Shown: positions 12,401 through 23,416 of the stretch, one piece after another
Layout of the letters: every line of letters begins with the position of its first letter
How positions within the stretch are numbered: the first letter of the stretch is position 1
From: Gari tellinella
Taxonomy: Eukaryota > Mollusca > Bivalvia > Cardiida > Psammobiidae
Length of the DNA stretch: 64,000 bases
Direction of reading: 5' to 3'
Assembly: GCA_922989275.2 (NCBI GenBank)
Contig: OV277870.1
Span: forward strand, 39,118,356 to 39,182,355
Translations under genes and position numbers: made by a program
The notes under the pieces: model-generated
Told to the model about the DNA's origin: nothing
Database searches by the model: none
The model's input: only the letters and a program-made list of their open reading frames with translations

Positions 12401-13693
12401 TGCGTTACTCTACATGCAGACTTTGTATTTTGTAGAAAAAATAGTTCGGGTAACCATAAATGTAATTAGTGATTTCAGTAAATTAATGCTTTATTAATAT
12501 TTGTGAAACATATTGGCAAAATCTGAATGTAAGAACTGTAGGAGAAATTTTTTGAAAAATAACTATTTGATGTGTTCCCTTTATTGACGAATAAAATGTT
12601 GTTTCCATGTTTTTATGCTACTTCCTCATATTCTTTTCTTTTTTATGAAAACATATGAATAACCCAATATCTAAGGAAAATTACAAAGCTGAAGAGGGGT
12701 GTTCTGAGATTTTATTATCAACAGCACGTGTCTCTGGATAATAAGGGGTATACCAAAAATTAAGCTATTAAGAAAAGAACCAGTTCGGGGACTCCCTATT
12801 TTATTTCATATTTCTGCACAACAGGGTATATACTAGCAACATGCAGAATTTGAAAAAAATCTGAATGGTTTGAAAATTCGAACAAACTGCCGCGATAGTC
12901 GGTAATGAAATTTTAATTTCAAAAGCTTCGGAATGGCAGAATCTCTGGGAAAATAGTAGAAAGGGGAATACCTCTCACGGTGTTTATACAATAATTATGA
13001 ACTGTGTTTGCAATACACGTCTACTCATTAAACTCTTTAAATGAAATTTCACCTTTAAAACTTCAGTAAAAAACAAAACCATGACAGTCGGATGATCGGA
13101 CAGACAGTCTACGGTAAGTTGACCGACCCCGACGTGTCATCATTGCCTTCAGCTGGTGACACAGAAACCGGTCCATACATTTATAAAGTTCTTAGAATGC
13201 ATCGTACAGACGGACCGAATAATATCCGATACGACGGAATCGAGTAAATTATATGGTCACCAAAGTGCTATTACTACCATGCTATTTTTCAGTTTTATGT
13301 GTCTATAATTAATTATATCGTGTGCCGAAAATGTGACATTTGTACCCCATGTGACCTTGACCTTTTACCTTATGACCCAATTTAAACAGGCAGTCTAGTA
13401 CATATGTTTTGTCATTATGTGAAATATAAGACATCTATCAAGTAAAGCAAACCTAATATGTCCCCCTATCCATCTGGTGGCTAAAAGCTTTTTGGAAAGT
13501 GTGACGTTTTCGTATGCACAAATTTTTTACATTCGTTTTTAAAAAAAATCGACATGTGAAGAATTCGTATCTACTGTCAGGGGGGCTGAGAATAAGTACG
13601 AATTATTCACAAATGTGTGACATATTCGCATGAAATTCCTACGAATTCCTCACAGGTGTGAAGAATTCGTAGTGTGAATAATTCGGCTCAACA
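9483..13693. mobile_element. 4.2-kb inverted-terminal-repeat element, copy A
   Basis: The left terminus TGTTGAGCCGAATTATTCAC is repeated in reverse complement at the right end, which finishes GGCTCAACA; the exact inverted match runs about 38 bp. A 6-bp target duplication CCGCTC flanks it (9477-9482 and 13694-13699). Subterminal regions hold further palindromes of GAATTC/TACGAA type (9515-9625, 13545-13680). A G-run lies near 10780-10801 and a tRNA B-box-like piece near 9830-9850. No long reading frame or transposase motif is present, so it is non-autonomous. Its sister at 19034-23410 is nearly identical where they align. The 11071-12091 stretch is absent from copy B. A 6-bp duplication fits few superfamilies (for example Polinton/Maverick or Dada), but the TG...CA ends do not match Polintons, so I leave it unclassified. 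Confidence 0.85.
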
Positions 13694-13955
13694 CCGCTCC
13701 CTACAACGGCCCTCCCAACAACGACTCCCTCCTTACAACGACCCTTGTCGCGTTTACTGCTTAAAGTTGTCGTCTGCTATTTTTCTCAAAGTTACACATT
13801 GGACATTTTTACAGAAAAGAAATTAACAAATGACGAGTGACAAAAAGCTTGAATCCAGATCAGACGCCGCGTTACGTGGCGTCTGATCTGGATTCAAGCT
13901 GTTTGCAAATATAAATCGAATTCCCTCCCTATAACGACTCCCTCCGAACAATGCT
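13694..13955. mobile_element. MITE of the GTGTTCCCTCC type, split by copy A
   Basis: Removing copy A joins 9470-9482 to 13700 onward and restores the left end seen in sister elements at 39043 and 58523 (CTCCCTACAACG, CTCCCTCCTTACAACGACCC). The body holds a family-1 hairpin at 13841-13907 with arms GCTTGAATCCAGATCAGAC / GTCTGATCTGGATTCAAGC. The right end is degraded (CTCCCTCCGAACAA). The neat junction confirms the 6-bp duplication of the inserted element. Confidence 0.6.
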
Positions 13956-14750
13956 TTCGTCAATATATTTAAAATTTACATTTAAGAAATAAAAGCAGGC
14001 GAAACTTGTTTAAAGCAGATAACGTCATGACAGTAAAGGCATAATAGCCCAGTCACTAGTAAGGATGTTTGGTAGTGTGTATACTGTATAGGATCTGCGG
14101 CTTCACCGCCGTCCCTCTGGCATGTACATACAAGTCGTTAATTCTATGTTGGACGGATAGGGGCGTCAAAGGGCGCCTCTATGGTGGAAAGGGTTAAACT
14201 GTTCCTCAGTGATATTTCATTTTCAAACGTTTAGCTGTTTTGCTTATTTGGAGCAACATTAAAACAAGTTTCAAGAGTTATAATCTGATCTTAATCCCAA
14301 TAACTGAAGTATTCTTTGGCCGTAAAAGAGTTGTGTTAAGCTGTCACCAATAGCATCAATTAGTAGACATTTGTCTTGTTAATATTGAGGATTAGGTAGT
14401 GACGTTCAATGTGCAGGTGCCCTTCGCATACTATGCATCTCTCCAGCCCTTCACCCACCCCCGGCCCACAAAAATAAATACATCTTTATGTTTCAGATCC
14501 CGTCTGATAAGTATCTAAACCATACTTTTTGACAGTTTTCTGACCAATAGAGAAAATGAAACAACTAGAACAGGTGATTTATACCCCCAACAGCACATTG
14601 ACAAATCAAAAAAACATAATCACAGGATTAAATTGTTATGAACAATACTGCATTCTTAGACAAGAGCACAGCATCCAGGTGCCAACACTAATGTTTTGTT
14701 ATCCTAAAACATTAAGAAGGAACAGTTAGATATTTAAATTGTTTTTATCT
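13956..14750. other. Spacer, nothing recognised
   Basis: AT-rich, with no convincing frame, hairpin or terminal repeat seen. Confidence 0.3.
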
Positions 14751-14754
14751 GTCT

Positions 14755-15320
14755 GGCCTATTTGTCCATATGTCTACTGAATGACCTTGGCCTTTGTCAC
14801 CCCTTGAACTTAGTTCAAGAGCTTCTTACGTTGAGTATACATGCCACATATGAAGTCTCTAACGCATGCTATAAAAGTCTCAATTATTATTTATTTCTCA
14901 GTCTAATCCTGTCTTGTAACATCTCTTTGGAGTCGTCTTTTCAAGCCGATTCCAAAGAGATGTCACAAGACAGGATTGGATAGAAAATCCAGAAATTAAA
15001 AGTATTTAAAAGTTTTGACTTACGACAACATTTGTCGTACGAAGTTTTATGAAACGGGCCCTTGGCATTTGTCAGACATAACCCAAGTTGTACTGAGCTC
15101 AAGAATTTATTTAAACGAGTACACATGCCAAAAATACAGTCTCTATCACAAGCAGTTCAATAGTTATGGCCAATGTCGAATTCTTCCTGTTTAACCTCTA
15201 AATTACCTGTAATTGACCTTGACCTTTGTCGGACATGACACAAAAGTGTATTAAGCTCAAAAGCTTTTTTAGATGAGTACACATACTAAATATGAAGTCT
15301 ATATCACATGTTCCAAAACT
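14755..15320 (-). repeat. AGGTCA-type satellite, antisense array
   Basis: Repeats of about 165 bp with TGACCTTGACCTTTGTC, CATGCCACATATGAAGTCTC and GCTCAAGAGCTT motifs, about three units. It is the reverse complement of the array at 37560-38410. The family-5 foldback at 14905-14985 is embedded in it. Repeat class only; no gene. Confidence 0.6.
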
Positions 15321-15339
15321 ATGGCCAACATAAAGCTTT

Positions 15340-15850
15340 CAAATGACGATGAAAACAACAACAACAACAACGACAATAACGACGCCGACAATGGCGCATA
15401 TGCAAGAGTGATGGCAATAGCTCGTATTTTCTTTTGAAACAGATGAGCAAAAGAAAGTTCTGTTGAAGGATAGCAGAGTAAAGCTCCGGACAAAATTTAT
15501 GTATTAAAATTACGAAAAGGGGAGATAATTCTAGAACGAAATGACGAATCAAAACGGCAACTTCAGATGGTTACCAACAATACTGCATAATTTAAAAAAA
15601 AAGTTTCGTTGAAAGACGGCTGAGTAAAGTTACGGACAAAAATTACGTATCAAAATTACGAAAAGGGGAGATAATTAATTAATGAAATGACGAATCAAAA
15701 CGGCAATCGCATGTGCACAACTTCAGATTGTTACCAACAATACTGCATTATTTAAAAAAAAAAGTTTCGTTGAAAGACGGCTGAGTAAAGCTTCGGAAAA
15801 ATGTCCGTCTACAGACGGACGGACGGACAGACAGACGGACGGAGTGATTC
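15340..15850. repeat. Satellite units followed by GACGGACG tail
   Basis: Two and a partial unit of about 168 bp share ATTACGAAAAGGGGAGATAA, CAATACTGCAT and GTTTCGTTGAAAGACGGCTG. An (AAC)n tract precedes them, and a (GACG/GACA)n run with GGAGTGATTCC follows at 15815-15850. This layout is common in bivalve repeats. Small frames through it carry no meaning. Confidence 0.5.
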
Positions 15851-15904
15851 CAGTACCAAACTCGTTGTGGGGGTATAAGAATTAGATAAAAAAAAAACAC
15901 AAAT

Positions 15905-16315
15905 TAATAAATCTGAATAAGGGGAGATCCTTTGAAAGTACCGAGAACAAAGCAAATACTGAAAATTGCAGACTCGGTTTAATTGAGTCTGTTCATGAGC
16001 AATACTGAAATATGCAACAGTGCTCACACCCCCTAGCACCGGCTTAAGCGGAATTCAACTTTCAACTGTAAACGACCTGAAATCAATGATTCCAAAGGAC
16101 CAGAGAGTATAGTATAACAACACTGAGAATGAAGTACGGGGAGACTTTTTACAGCCGCCACACAAGCACTTAACATCTGCTGTTGTGAATATTATAAAGC
16201 TGAATAAGGGGAGATCCTTTGAAAGCACCGAGAACAAAGCAAATACTGAAAATTGCAGACTCGGTTTAATTGAGTCTGTTCATGAGCAATACTGAAATAT
16301 GCAACAGTGCTCACG
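15905..16315 (-). repeat. 282-bp satellite, about 1.4 units, inverted relative to 61750-62690
   Basis: Carries AAGGGGAGATCCTTTGAAAG, GCAGACTCGGTTTAATTGAG and TGCTCACACCCCCTAGCACC, which are the reverse complement of the tandem array at 61750-62690. The two loci are 45 kb apart. Confidence 0.65.
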
Positions 16316-16754
16316 CCCCCGCGAGCATCATACATGTAGCTCCATATAGTAAGTATACTTTATATAGAGTTTGTGTAGCGGGGCGGCTGGGGAGATACAT
16401 AGCATGCGACACGCACCTGTGGTTCAAGGGTTGTTCTATGGAGGAAATGTTTAAGAGTTAAATGTGACTTAATTTAAATCTACAAGCATATTTAGATTGA
16501 GATCAGACGTATTGGATGTAGAGCAGCCGCGATGATATACGTTCATTTTTGTTGTTTCCAATAATAATAATAATCCATTTTTATATGAACTGTTCTTTTG
16601 TATGGCCAATACTGCAGTGGCTTTAGAGAGCTAACTTCTATTGTTTATCTATATGCATGCATTCAAATATCCCAGCAAGCACACAAGGCGAGATACCTAT
16701 ACATAAATGGTTATCAGGAGATTGGCTGTCATATTTTAGCTTCGACTAGTATTA

Positions 16755-17245
16755 AAACTGAAACAGTCATTTTTATTAATAAAAAGGCAATAACTCAAAT
16801 ATACCTTATGCGATTTTAGTAGTACTCAAACAAAACCTTGATTTTATATCAATGAACATTTTCAGCAAGTTTGGTGACAATCCAATAAAACGTATTTGTG
16901 TTAGAGAGCAAAACTTGCTGAAAACAGTCATTTTTTAATACATAAAGGGCAAAAATTCAGATATGCCACATGCGATTTTAGTAATAATCAAACTATACCT
17001 AAATTTTATATAAATAAATAATTTCTGCATGTTTGGTGAATATCCGATAAAAGCTGTTTGTTTTAGAGTGAAAAAATGACTGAAAAAGTCATTTTTTATT
17101 AATTAACAGGCAATAACTCAAACATACCTTATGAGATTTTAGTAGTAATCAAACTGAACCTTGATTTTATATCAATGAACATTTTCAGCAAGTTTGTGAA
17201 AGATCGGATAAAAATTAGTTGAGTTAGAGAGCGGACAAAAAAGTG
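16755..17245. repeat. Tandem repeat of about 162 bp, three units
   Basis: Units begin near 16760, 16920 and 17083 and share AGTCATTTTTTAAT, GGCAATAACTCAAA, GCGATTTTAGTAGTAATCAAA and TTTTCAGCAAGTTTGGTGA. The units differ from each other by scattered substitutions. No coding content. Confidence 0.6.
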
Positions 17246-17659
17246 TGATAGTCTAACTGACTGATGGATGGACGGGCGGAGATAGATACGGTTGCCCCCA
17301 GTGAAGTTGAATTCGGCTGTATCACATGATACTAAGCCGTGTGGTAATGTTTATGTCAGACGTTTTTTTTCGGTTTGTTATGATTTTAAATCACCCTTTT
17401 TGGTGATTTAGGTCCGTCTTCATCATTACATAGATCAGTTTGGCCCATAAGAATGTTCAAACATTATTATTAACCGTTATCGTATTTCAGGCATTGAGAA
17501 AATGTCTGAAAACACAATGGGACTTTAATGAAGATTAAATATAAAATCATCTGTAGAATCTAAACACGTTTTGTTAAAACCTTGTATATCTATCTAGATC
17601 GATCTAGATCTAGCCATTCATTCAGTGTTGTTTAAATAGAGAGTCAGGTAATAAATCAT

Positions 17660-17828
17660 TTGTTTGATAGTTACTTCGGGAACAGTCAAACCATTGTCCC
17701 TCGGTAGCAGGGAAGACCGTGAGAACTGTTGCCCTCGGCCATTGGCCTCGGGCAACAGCTCTCAAGGTCTTCCCTGCTACCTCGGGTCAATGATTTGACT
17801 GTTCCCTCAGTACCTATAAAACAAATGT
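17660..17828. repeat. Long foldback with GC-rich apex
   Basis: Near-perfect inverted repeat: GGGAACAGTCAAACCATTG... and ...CAATGATTTGACTGTTCCC, with inner arms GGTAGCAGGGAAGAC / GTCTTCCCTGCTACC and apex CCTCGGCCATTGGCCTCGGG. Arm length is about 75 bp. It is one of several foldbacks here whose apex is GC-rich and CTCGGC-like while the outer arms are AT-rich. Confidence 0.6.
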
Positions 17829-19027
17829 ATACTGTGACGCCAGCCTTAACTGCCATGACGTCATCAGTTTTAAAATAATGTCATCTCAATTTTTAATCGA
17901 AATTCAATGACCAAACAAGTGGGCATCCTTTAAGGAGACCGATGCAAAGCCTTTTAGGGATTAAGTCTTGGTTTCACTTTAATGAAGTAAGTAAATGAGT
18001 TTACATTGACGTTAAAATGCACTCGAAGTCAGGGGTCAATCTATAGCTGATTCGGTATCAAAGCCGTGCCTGAATTAAATCTTTGCCTGCTGATCGCGAC
18101 TTCACTGATTTTGGCAAACAGTTTGGACCCAGATCAGATGCCGCGTAATGCGGCGTCTGATCCGAATCCAAACTGATTGACACTCGTATGTAGATTTTTT
18201 TACTTACCAAATGTAAGCTGGATCTTATCAAAAAGATATAAAAGGGTTGAGTAGGAATATACTAGTGGTGCCTGTTCATGTGAACATTTTACAGCATTGG
18301 TAAACGTTCCAACACGGTTAAAATTAATGCCTAAATAAACAAAACTATTCACTATCTGGATTATCAATCGAACATTAGTTGCCAAATCAATCACCAAACT
18401 TTCCAAAAATTAGATATACTATCCCACATGCATTCATATGCCCAATATAAAAATAAAACATGCTAAAATACTGAGCTGTAGATTGACCCCCTCTGTTGAT
18501 GCATGATAGGGGTGTACGGGTACTTTCACACAGATTCAACGTCGGTGGCAAAACAATGTCAATAGCCCATTTCTTCATAGCTTCGGCATTTCTCGGAAAC
18601 AGCTTCGGAATTTGGTCACGAGGTTCATAATCATGTGACTCTATCGGCTAATCGGAATGCCTCTATTTATAATGCATATGAAGGATTGTAATATTAATAC
18701 ATGTACTGTTGACCTACTGTAGGCGGGGATAGATATTTGACTTACAATTACATGATAAGAACACTAAGCTACATTCAGTTTTGACTTAGAATTAAACTAG
18801 TGCACTAAGGACCCACTCTCACAAGCCTGTCGTACGTCCATGGGAGCCGGTAATATCGCACACCTTCCCCTATAACTTTAACTTTCTTACAACTTTAAGA
18901 CAACATTTTTGTCGGCATTCTTGTGGCTTGGACTTTAAAATGATGGGCTAAGCCATTTAGTAATGCTTTCCCCCGTCCCTTCAAAATTGATTGGTAAGTG
19001 GAAATGCACACTCGGAATTGATAGGGT
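17829..19027. other. Spacer with one family-1 hairpin
   Basis: 18114-18183 is a family-1 hairpin with an unusual CCGCGTAATGCGG apex and CCAGATCAGATGCC / GGCGTCTGATCCG arms. Otherwise I see no gene or repeat boundary. Confidence 0.45.
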
Positions 19028-19033
19028 GACGTC

Positions 19034-22000
19034 TGTTGAGCCGAATTATTCACACTACGAATTCTTCACATCGTAATTAGAGGTGTGAAGAATTCGTACG
19101 AAAGGGTACGAATTCTTCCACTCGTGTGACCAATGTGTGAAGATTTCGTACGAATATGTCACACAATGGCAGTGTGAAATTTTCGTACCCCCTTTTTGAA
19201 CGACCTGTTGGTACCTACGGATTCTTCACACATCACCTTTCGTTTAACATTTCTTTATGAAACAAGTTCTAACAGCTTAGGCAAATCACTTTCCATAACG
19301 CAAAAGATGGTGTATTGCGTCGTTTTGTGGGATGACACTAGAGTACTAGGGAAAACAGGCGACCCTTTCACGTACTGTCATGACCCGGGATCGAACTCGG
19401 GATGCATTGTTAAGAAGCGGGTGCGCTAAAACTGTGTTATCCACTTTTACATGCAGTGTTTACGATTTGATCAAAAATGCTCTTTAACAGCCGACCTAAA
19501 TCTGAAGAATTATCTGTGGATAAGTACAGCCTTTTTTATCCAATGATCAAACTTAAGTCCCGTTGAGTTTATGCTTAGTTCCCGGCTTCCTTTGAGTCAT
19601 AATAGGCAGACAACCGACAGGTTGCTTGCTGAATGCTGGTAGATTGTTGGTATTCTTAACGGGATGGGGAGATATGGGACCCGTGGCCGTGGTCCAGTGC
19701 TCATAGTGACTATAACTTACACTCAATTGGCTCCTTACTGCTGTTGATTCGAATCCCAATCTGAACATTTGGGCTTTTTCATTTGGAGGAGCCTTCAAGC
19801 TGGCTATCGGAAATTCGGTGCTTTTACCCAGATGCAATTTTTTACCTGATACAGTTTATGACGTGGATCCTGTTTCTTCTCCCATATGCAATTAGCTTTA
19901 TGTCGAGATATGACTGAAATACTGTTAACATAGTATGAACTCAGAATTCTGGGCCTCGGTTTGATTTTAAAGTGGAGTTAAAAGCTAGTTTCAACGACGG
20001 TCATAGAAACGACATCGCCTTAAAATCGGTCGATTCCGGGCACCTAACACGTCGATCGGACCCGAGAAAGCTTTTGACCAAATATACAAACGTATACAAG
20101 CGTGTCAGAAGTCGGACAAGGCCGTCTCCATCCGGCGTTTGTCTATCATATACCGGCCGTTGTAATGACGAAAAGTGACCCTACCACTCAGAATTGTGAC
20201 CCCGGGATATTTTTCGACTCAGAAAATTAACCTCCCGGGTCATTTTACATGTATTATGCCAAAGCAAGTCCCAAGGACAGTTTTCTACGTCAAAAATTGT
20301 CCTCATGTGTCACTCTTTAGAGGGGGGGGGGGGGGGGGGGGCACATTTCGTCTTTACACCGGCGCCCGACTCGCAACCGGATAACACCGGTTTCCTTTCG
20401 GTCTTCCACAGTATTGCACGTTTTTACTGAATGCCCATGATCTGGACTACACGATAAGGCAATCGGTAGTATGGTTCCATGTAAGAAAGTGAGCAACATA
20501 ACAAAGAAGTGAAATCAGTGCGTCTTTGTAAACCTCATTCATATATTGAACCCACGATAACCAATATCGGGCGATGATGGTCGCCCGTCTTAAAACCGTT
20601 GCCCGTCCGGTATTTAAGGAATATCGCGCCAGTTTCAATTTTTTTACAGTCAAAGGGAAGCAACTTTTGCAAAACTTCTGATGTGTTGTCTCCCTTTAAC
20701 CAATTCAATATAGTTTATATTTGAAATTTGTATTTTTTTCCTACCTCAAAAAGCTTAATGGTGTGGTCATATAATTTGGCGTCCACGATAAGTTATATAT
20801 ACTAATAATGCTTGTAAAGTGATATATTGCTGACGATTAAACAGTGGATGTTGACACATTTTAGCATTTAAAAGTGGTTAACATATATCATTTATAGATA
20901 GCCCTATATGTAATTGGATAGACATGCGTTACTCTACATGCAGACTTTGTATTTTGTAGAAAAAATAGTTCGGGTAACCATAACTGTAATTAGTGATTTC
21001 AGTAAATTAATGCTTTATTAATATTTGTGATAATGGCAAAATCTGAATGTAAGAAATGTTTTGAAAAATAACTATTTGATGTGTTCCCTTTATTGACGAA
21101 TAAAATGTTGTTTCCATGTTTTTATGCTACTTCCTCATATTCTTTTCTTTTTTATGAAAACACAAGAATAACCCAATATCTAAGGAAAATTACAAAGCTG
21201 AAGAGGGGTGTTCTGAGATTTTATTATCAACAGCATGTGTCTCTGGATAATTAGGGGTATACCAAAAAACAAGCTATTAAGAAAAGAACCAGTTCGGGGA
21301 CTCCCTATTTTATTTCATATTTCTGCACAACAGGGTATATACTAGCAACATGCAGAATTTGAAAAAAATCTGAATGGTTTGAAAATTCGAACAAACTGCC
21401 GCGATAGTCGTTAATGAAATTTTAATTTCAAAAGCTTCGGAATGGCAGACTCTCTCGGAAAATAGTAGAAAGGGGAATACCTCTCACGGTGTTTATACAA
21501 TAATTATGAACTGTGTTTGCAATACACGTCTACTCATTAAACTCTTTAAATGAAATTTCACCTTTAAAACTTCAGTGAAAAACAAAACCATGACAGTCGG
21601 ACGATCGGACAGACAGTCTACGGTAAGTTGACCGACCCCGACGTGCCATCATTGCCTTCAGCTGGTGACACAGAAACCGGTCCATACATTTATAAAGTTC
21701 TTAGAATGCATCGTACAGACGGACCGAATAATATCCGATACGACGGAATCGAGTAAATTATATGGTCACCAAAGTGCTATTACTACCATGCTATTTTTCA
21801 GGTTTATATGTCTATAATTAATTTTATTACACCTCGATTTGAGTTACAATGTTAAATTCCCATAGACCTACAGTTAACATTTTGCATGTCTTTTACATCT
21901 ATTCAAAATATACTGTCACTCTTTATGATATTCTTTTTGTGACGTCACTCTAAAGGACATTACTTTTTTACTCCGTCCGAAAACGTACTGTCAGCATTGA

Positions 22001-23410
22001 CATTGAGTTCGCTATTGGATACATTGGAAGGTTGGAACGTTATAAAGAGTGGTAACATAAGTATAAACAATGTGACGTCATAGACGGCGACGTCGTTTCC
22101 CGCGTTACGTACATGTCTGCGCTAAATTAGTATTCACAACACATTTTATAAAATACAAATGAGACGATTCTAAAGCTAGAATTGATAAGCTCGGTGTAAT
22201 AAAATAAATATTAGATGTCAGTTTGCGTGACATTCAAATTGTCAACCCTCGAAAACAAGAATGTCACCCTCGGCTACGCCTCGGGGTGACATGCTGTTTC
22301 TCGGGTTGACAATTTGAATGTCACGCAAACTGCCATCTAATATTTATATATTATTACACCTCGCTTTGAGTTACAATGTTAAATTCCCATAGACCTACAG
22401 TTAACATTTTGCATGTCTTTTACATCTATCCAAAACATACTGTCACTCGTTATGATATTCTTTTTGTGACGTCACTCTAAAGGACATTACTTTTTTACTC
22501 CGTCCGAAAACGTACTGTCAGCCTTGACATGACGGTCGCTATTGGGTACATTGGAACGTTTTAAAGAGTGGAAACTTCTAATCAACTTTTGGCATTTTCT
22601 GTACAAGTTGCTTCCTTTTGTCCATTCCTTAACGATTTGCCACCATTTCGGAAGAAGATATTTGCCACCTAGACAATATAAAGACGCTGTTTCTTCAATT
22701 TACTTATCATAACGTTCTTCTTTGTTTCCTGTAATATAATTATAAACAATATGACGTCGTAAGACGGCGACGTCATTTCCCGCGTTATGTACATGTCCGC
22801 GCTAAATTGGTATTCACAACACATTTTATAAAAGACGAATAAAACGATTCCAAAGCCAGGGTTGATAAGCTCGGTGTAATAAAATAAATATTAGATGTCA
22901 GTTTGCGTGACATTCAAATTGTCAACCCTCGAAAACAAGAATGTCACCCTCGGCTACGCCTCGGAGTGACATGCTCTTTTTCGGGTTGACAATTTGAATG
23001 TCACGCAAACTGCCATTAAATATTTATATAATATCGTGTGCCGAAAATGTGACATTTGTACCCCATGTGACCTTGACCTTTTACCTTATGACCCAATTTA
23101 AACAGGCAGTCTAGTACCTATGTTTTGTCATTATGTGAAATATAAGACATCTATCAAGTAAAGCAACCCTAATATGTCCCCCTATCCATCTGGTGGCTAA
23201 AAGCTTTTTGGAAAGTGTGACGTTTTCGTATGCACAAATTTTTTACATTCGTTTTTTAAAAAAATCGACATGTGAAGAATTCGTATCTACTGTCAGGGGG
23301 GGCTGAGAGTAAGTACGAATTATTCACAAATGTGTGACATATTCGTATGAAATTCCTACGAATTCCTCACAGGTGTGAAGAATTCGTAGTGTGAATAATT
23401 CGGCTCAACA
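19034..23410. mobile_element. 4.4-kb inverted-terminal-repeat element, copy B
   Basis: Same termini as copy A, flanked by a different 6-bp duplication, GACGTC (19028-19033 and 23411-23416). This shows independent insertion rather than segmental duplication of flanks. Relative to copy A it lacks about 1 kb between two near-identical TTAAGGAYTATCGCG motifs, and it gains 1.2 kb at about 21820-23030. The G-run at 20322-20341 differs in length from copy A. No transposase frame is present. Confidence 0.85.
21820..23032. repeat. Two tandem palindrome-bearing units inside copy B
   Basis: Units start at about 21826 (roughly 527 bp) and 22353 (roughly 680 bp), each opening ATTACACCTCGMTTTGAGTT and ending in a foldback (22208-22345 and 22888-23026). 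The foldback arms carry TGCGTGACATTCAAATTGTC and its complement, with apex CACCCTCGGCTACGCCTCGG. The second unit has about 155 bp more (near 22570-22725). Copy A has the uninterrupted sequence at 13300-13325, so this block is a later insertion or was lost from A. Confidence 0.65.
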
Positions 23411-23416
23411 GACGTC

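Noticed and set aside
9483..13693. Polinton/Maverick assignment for the 4-kb elements on the basis of 6-bp duplications
   Set aside because: Polintons start with AG and encode a polymerase and integrase; these start with TG and have no such genes.
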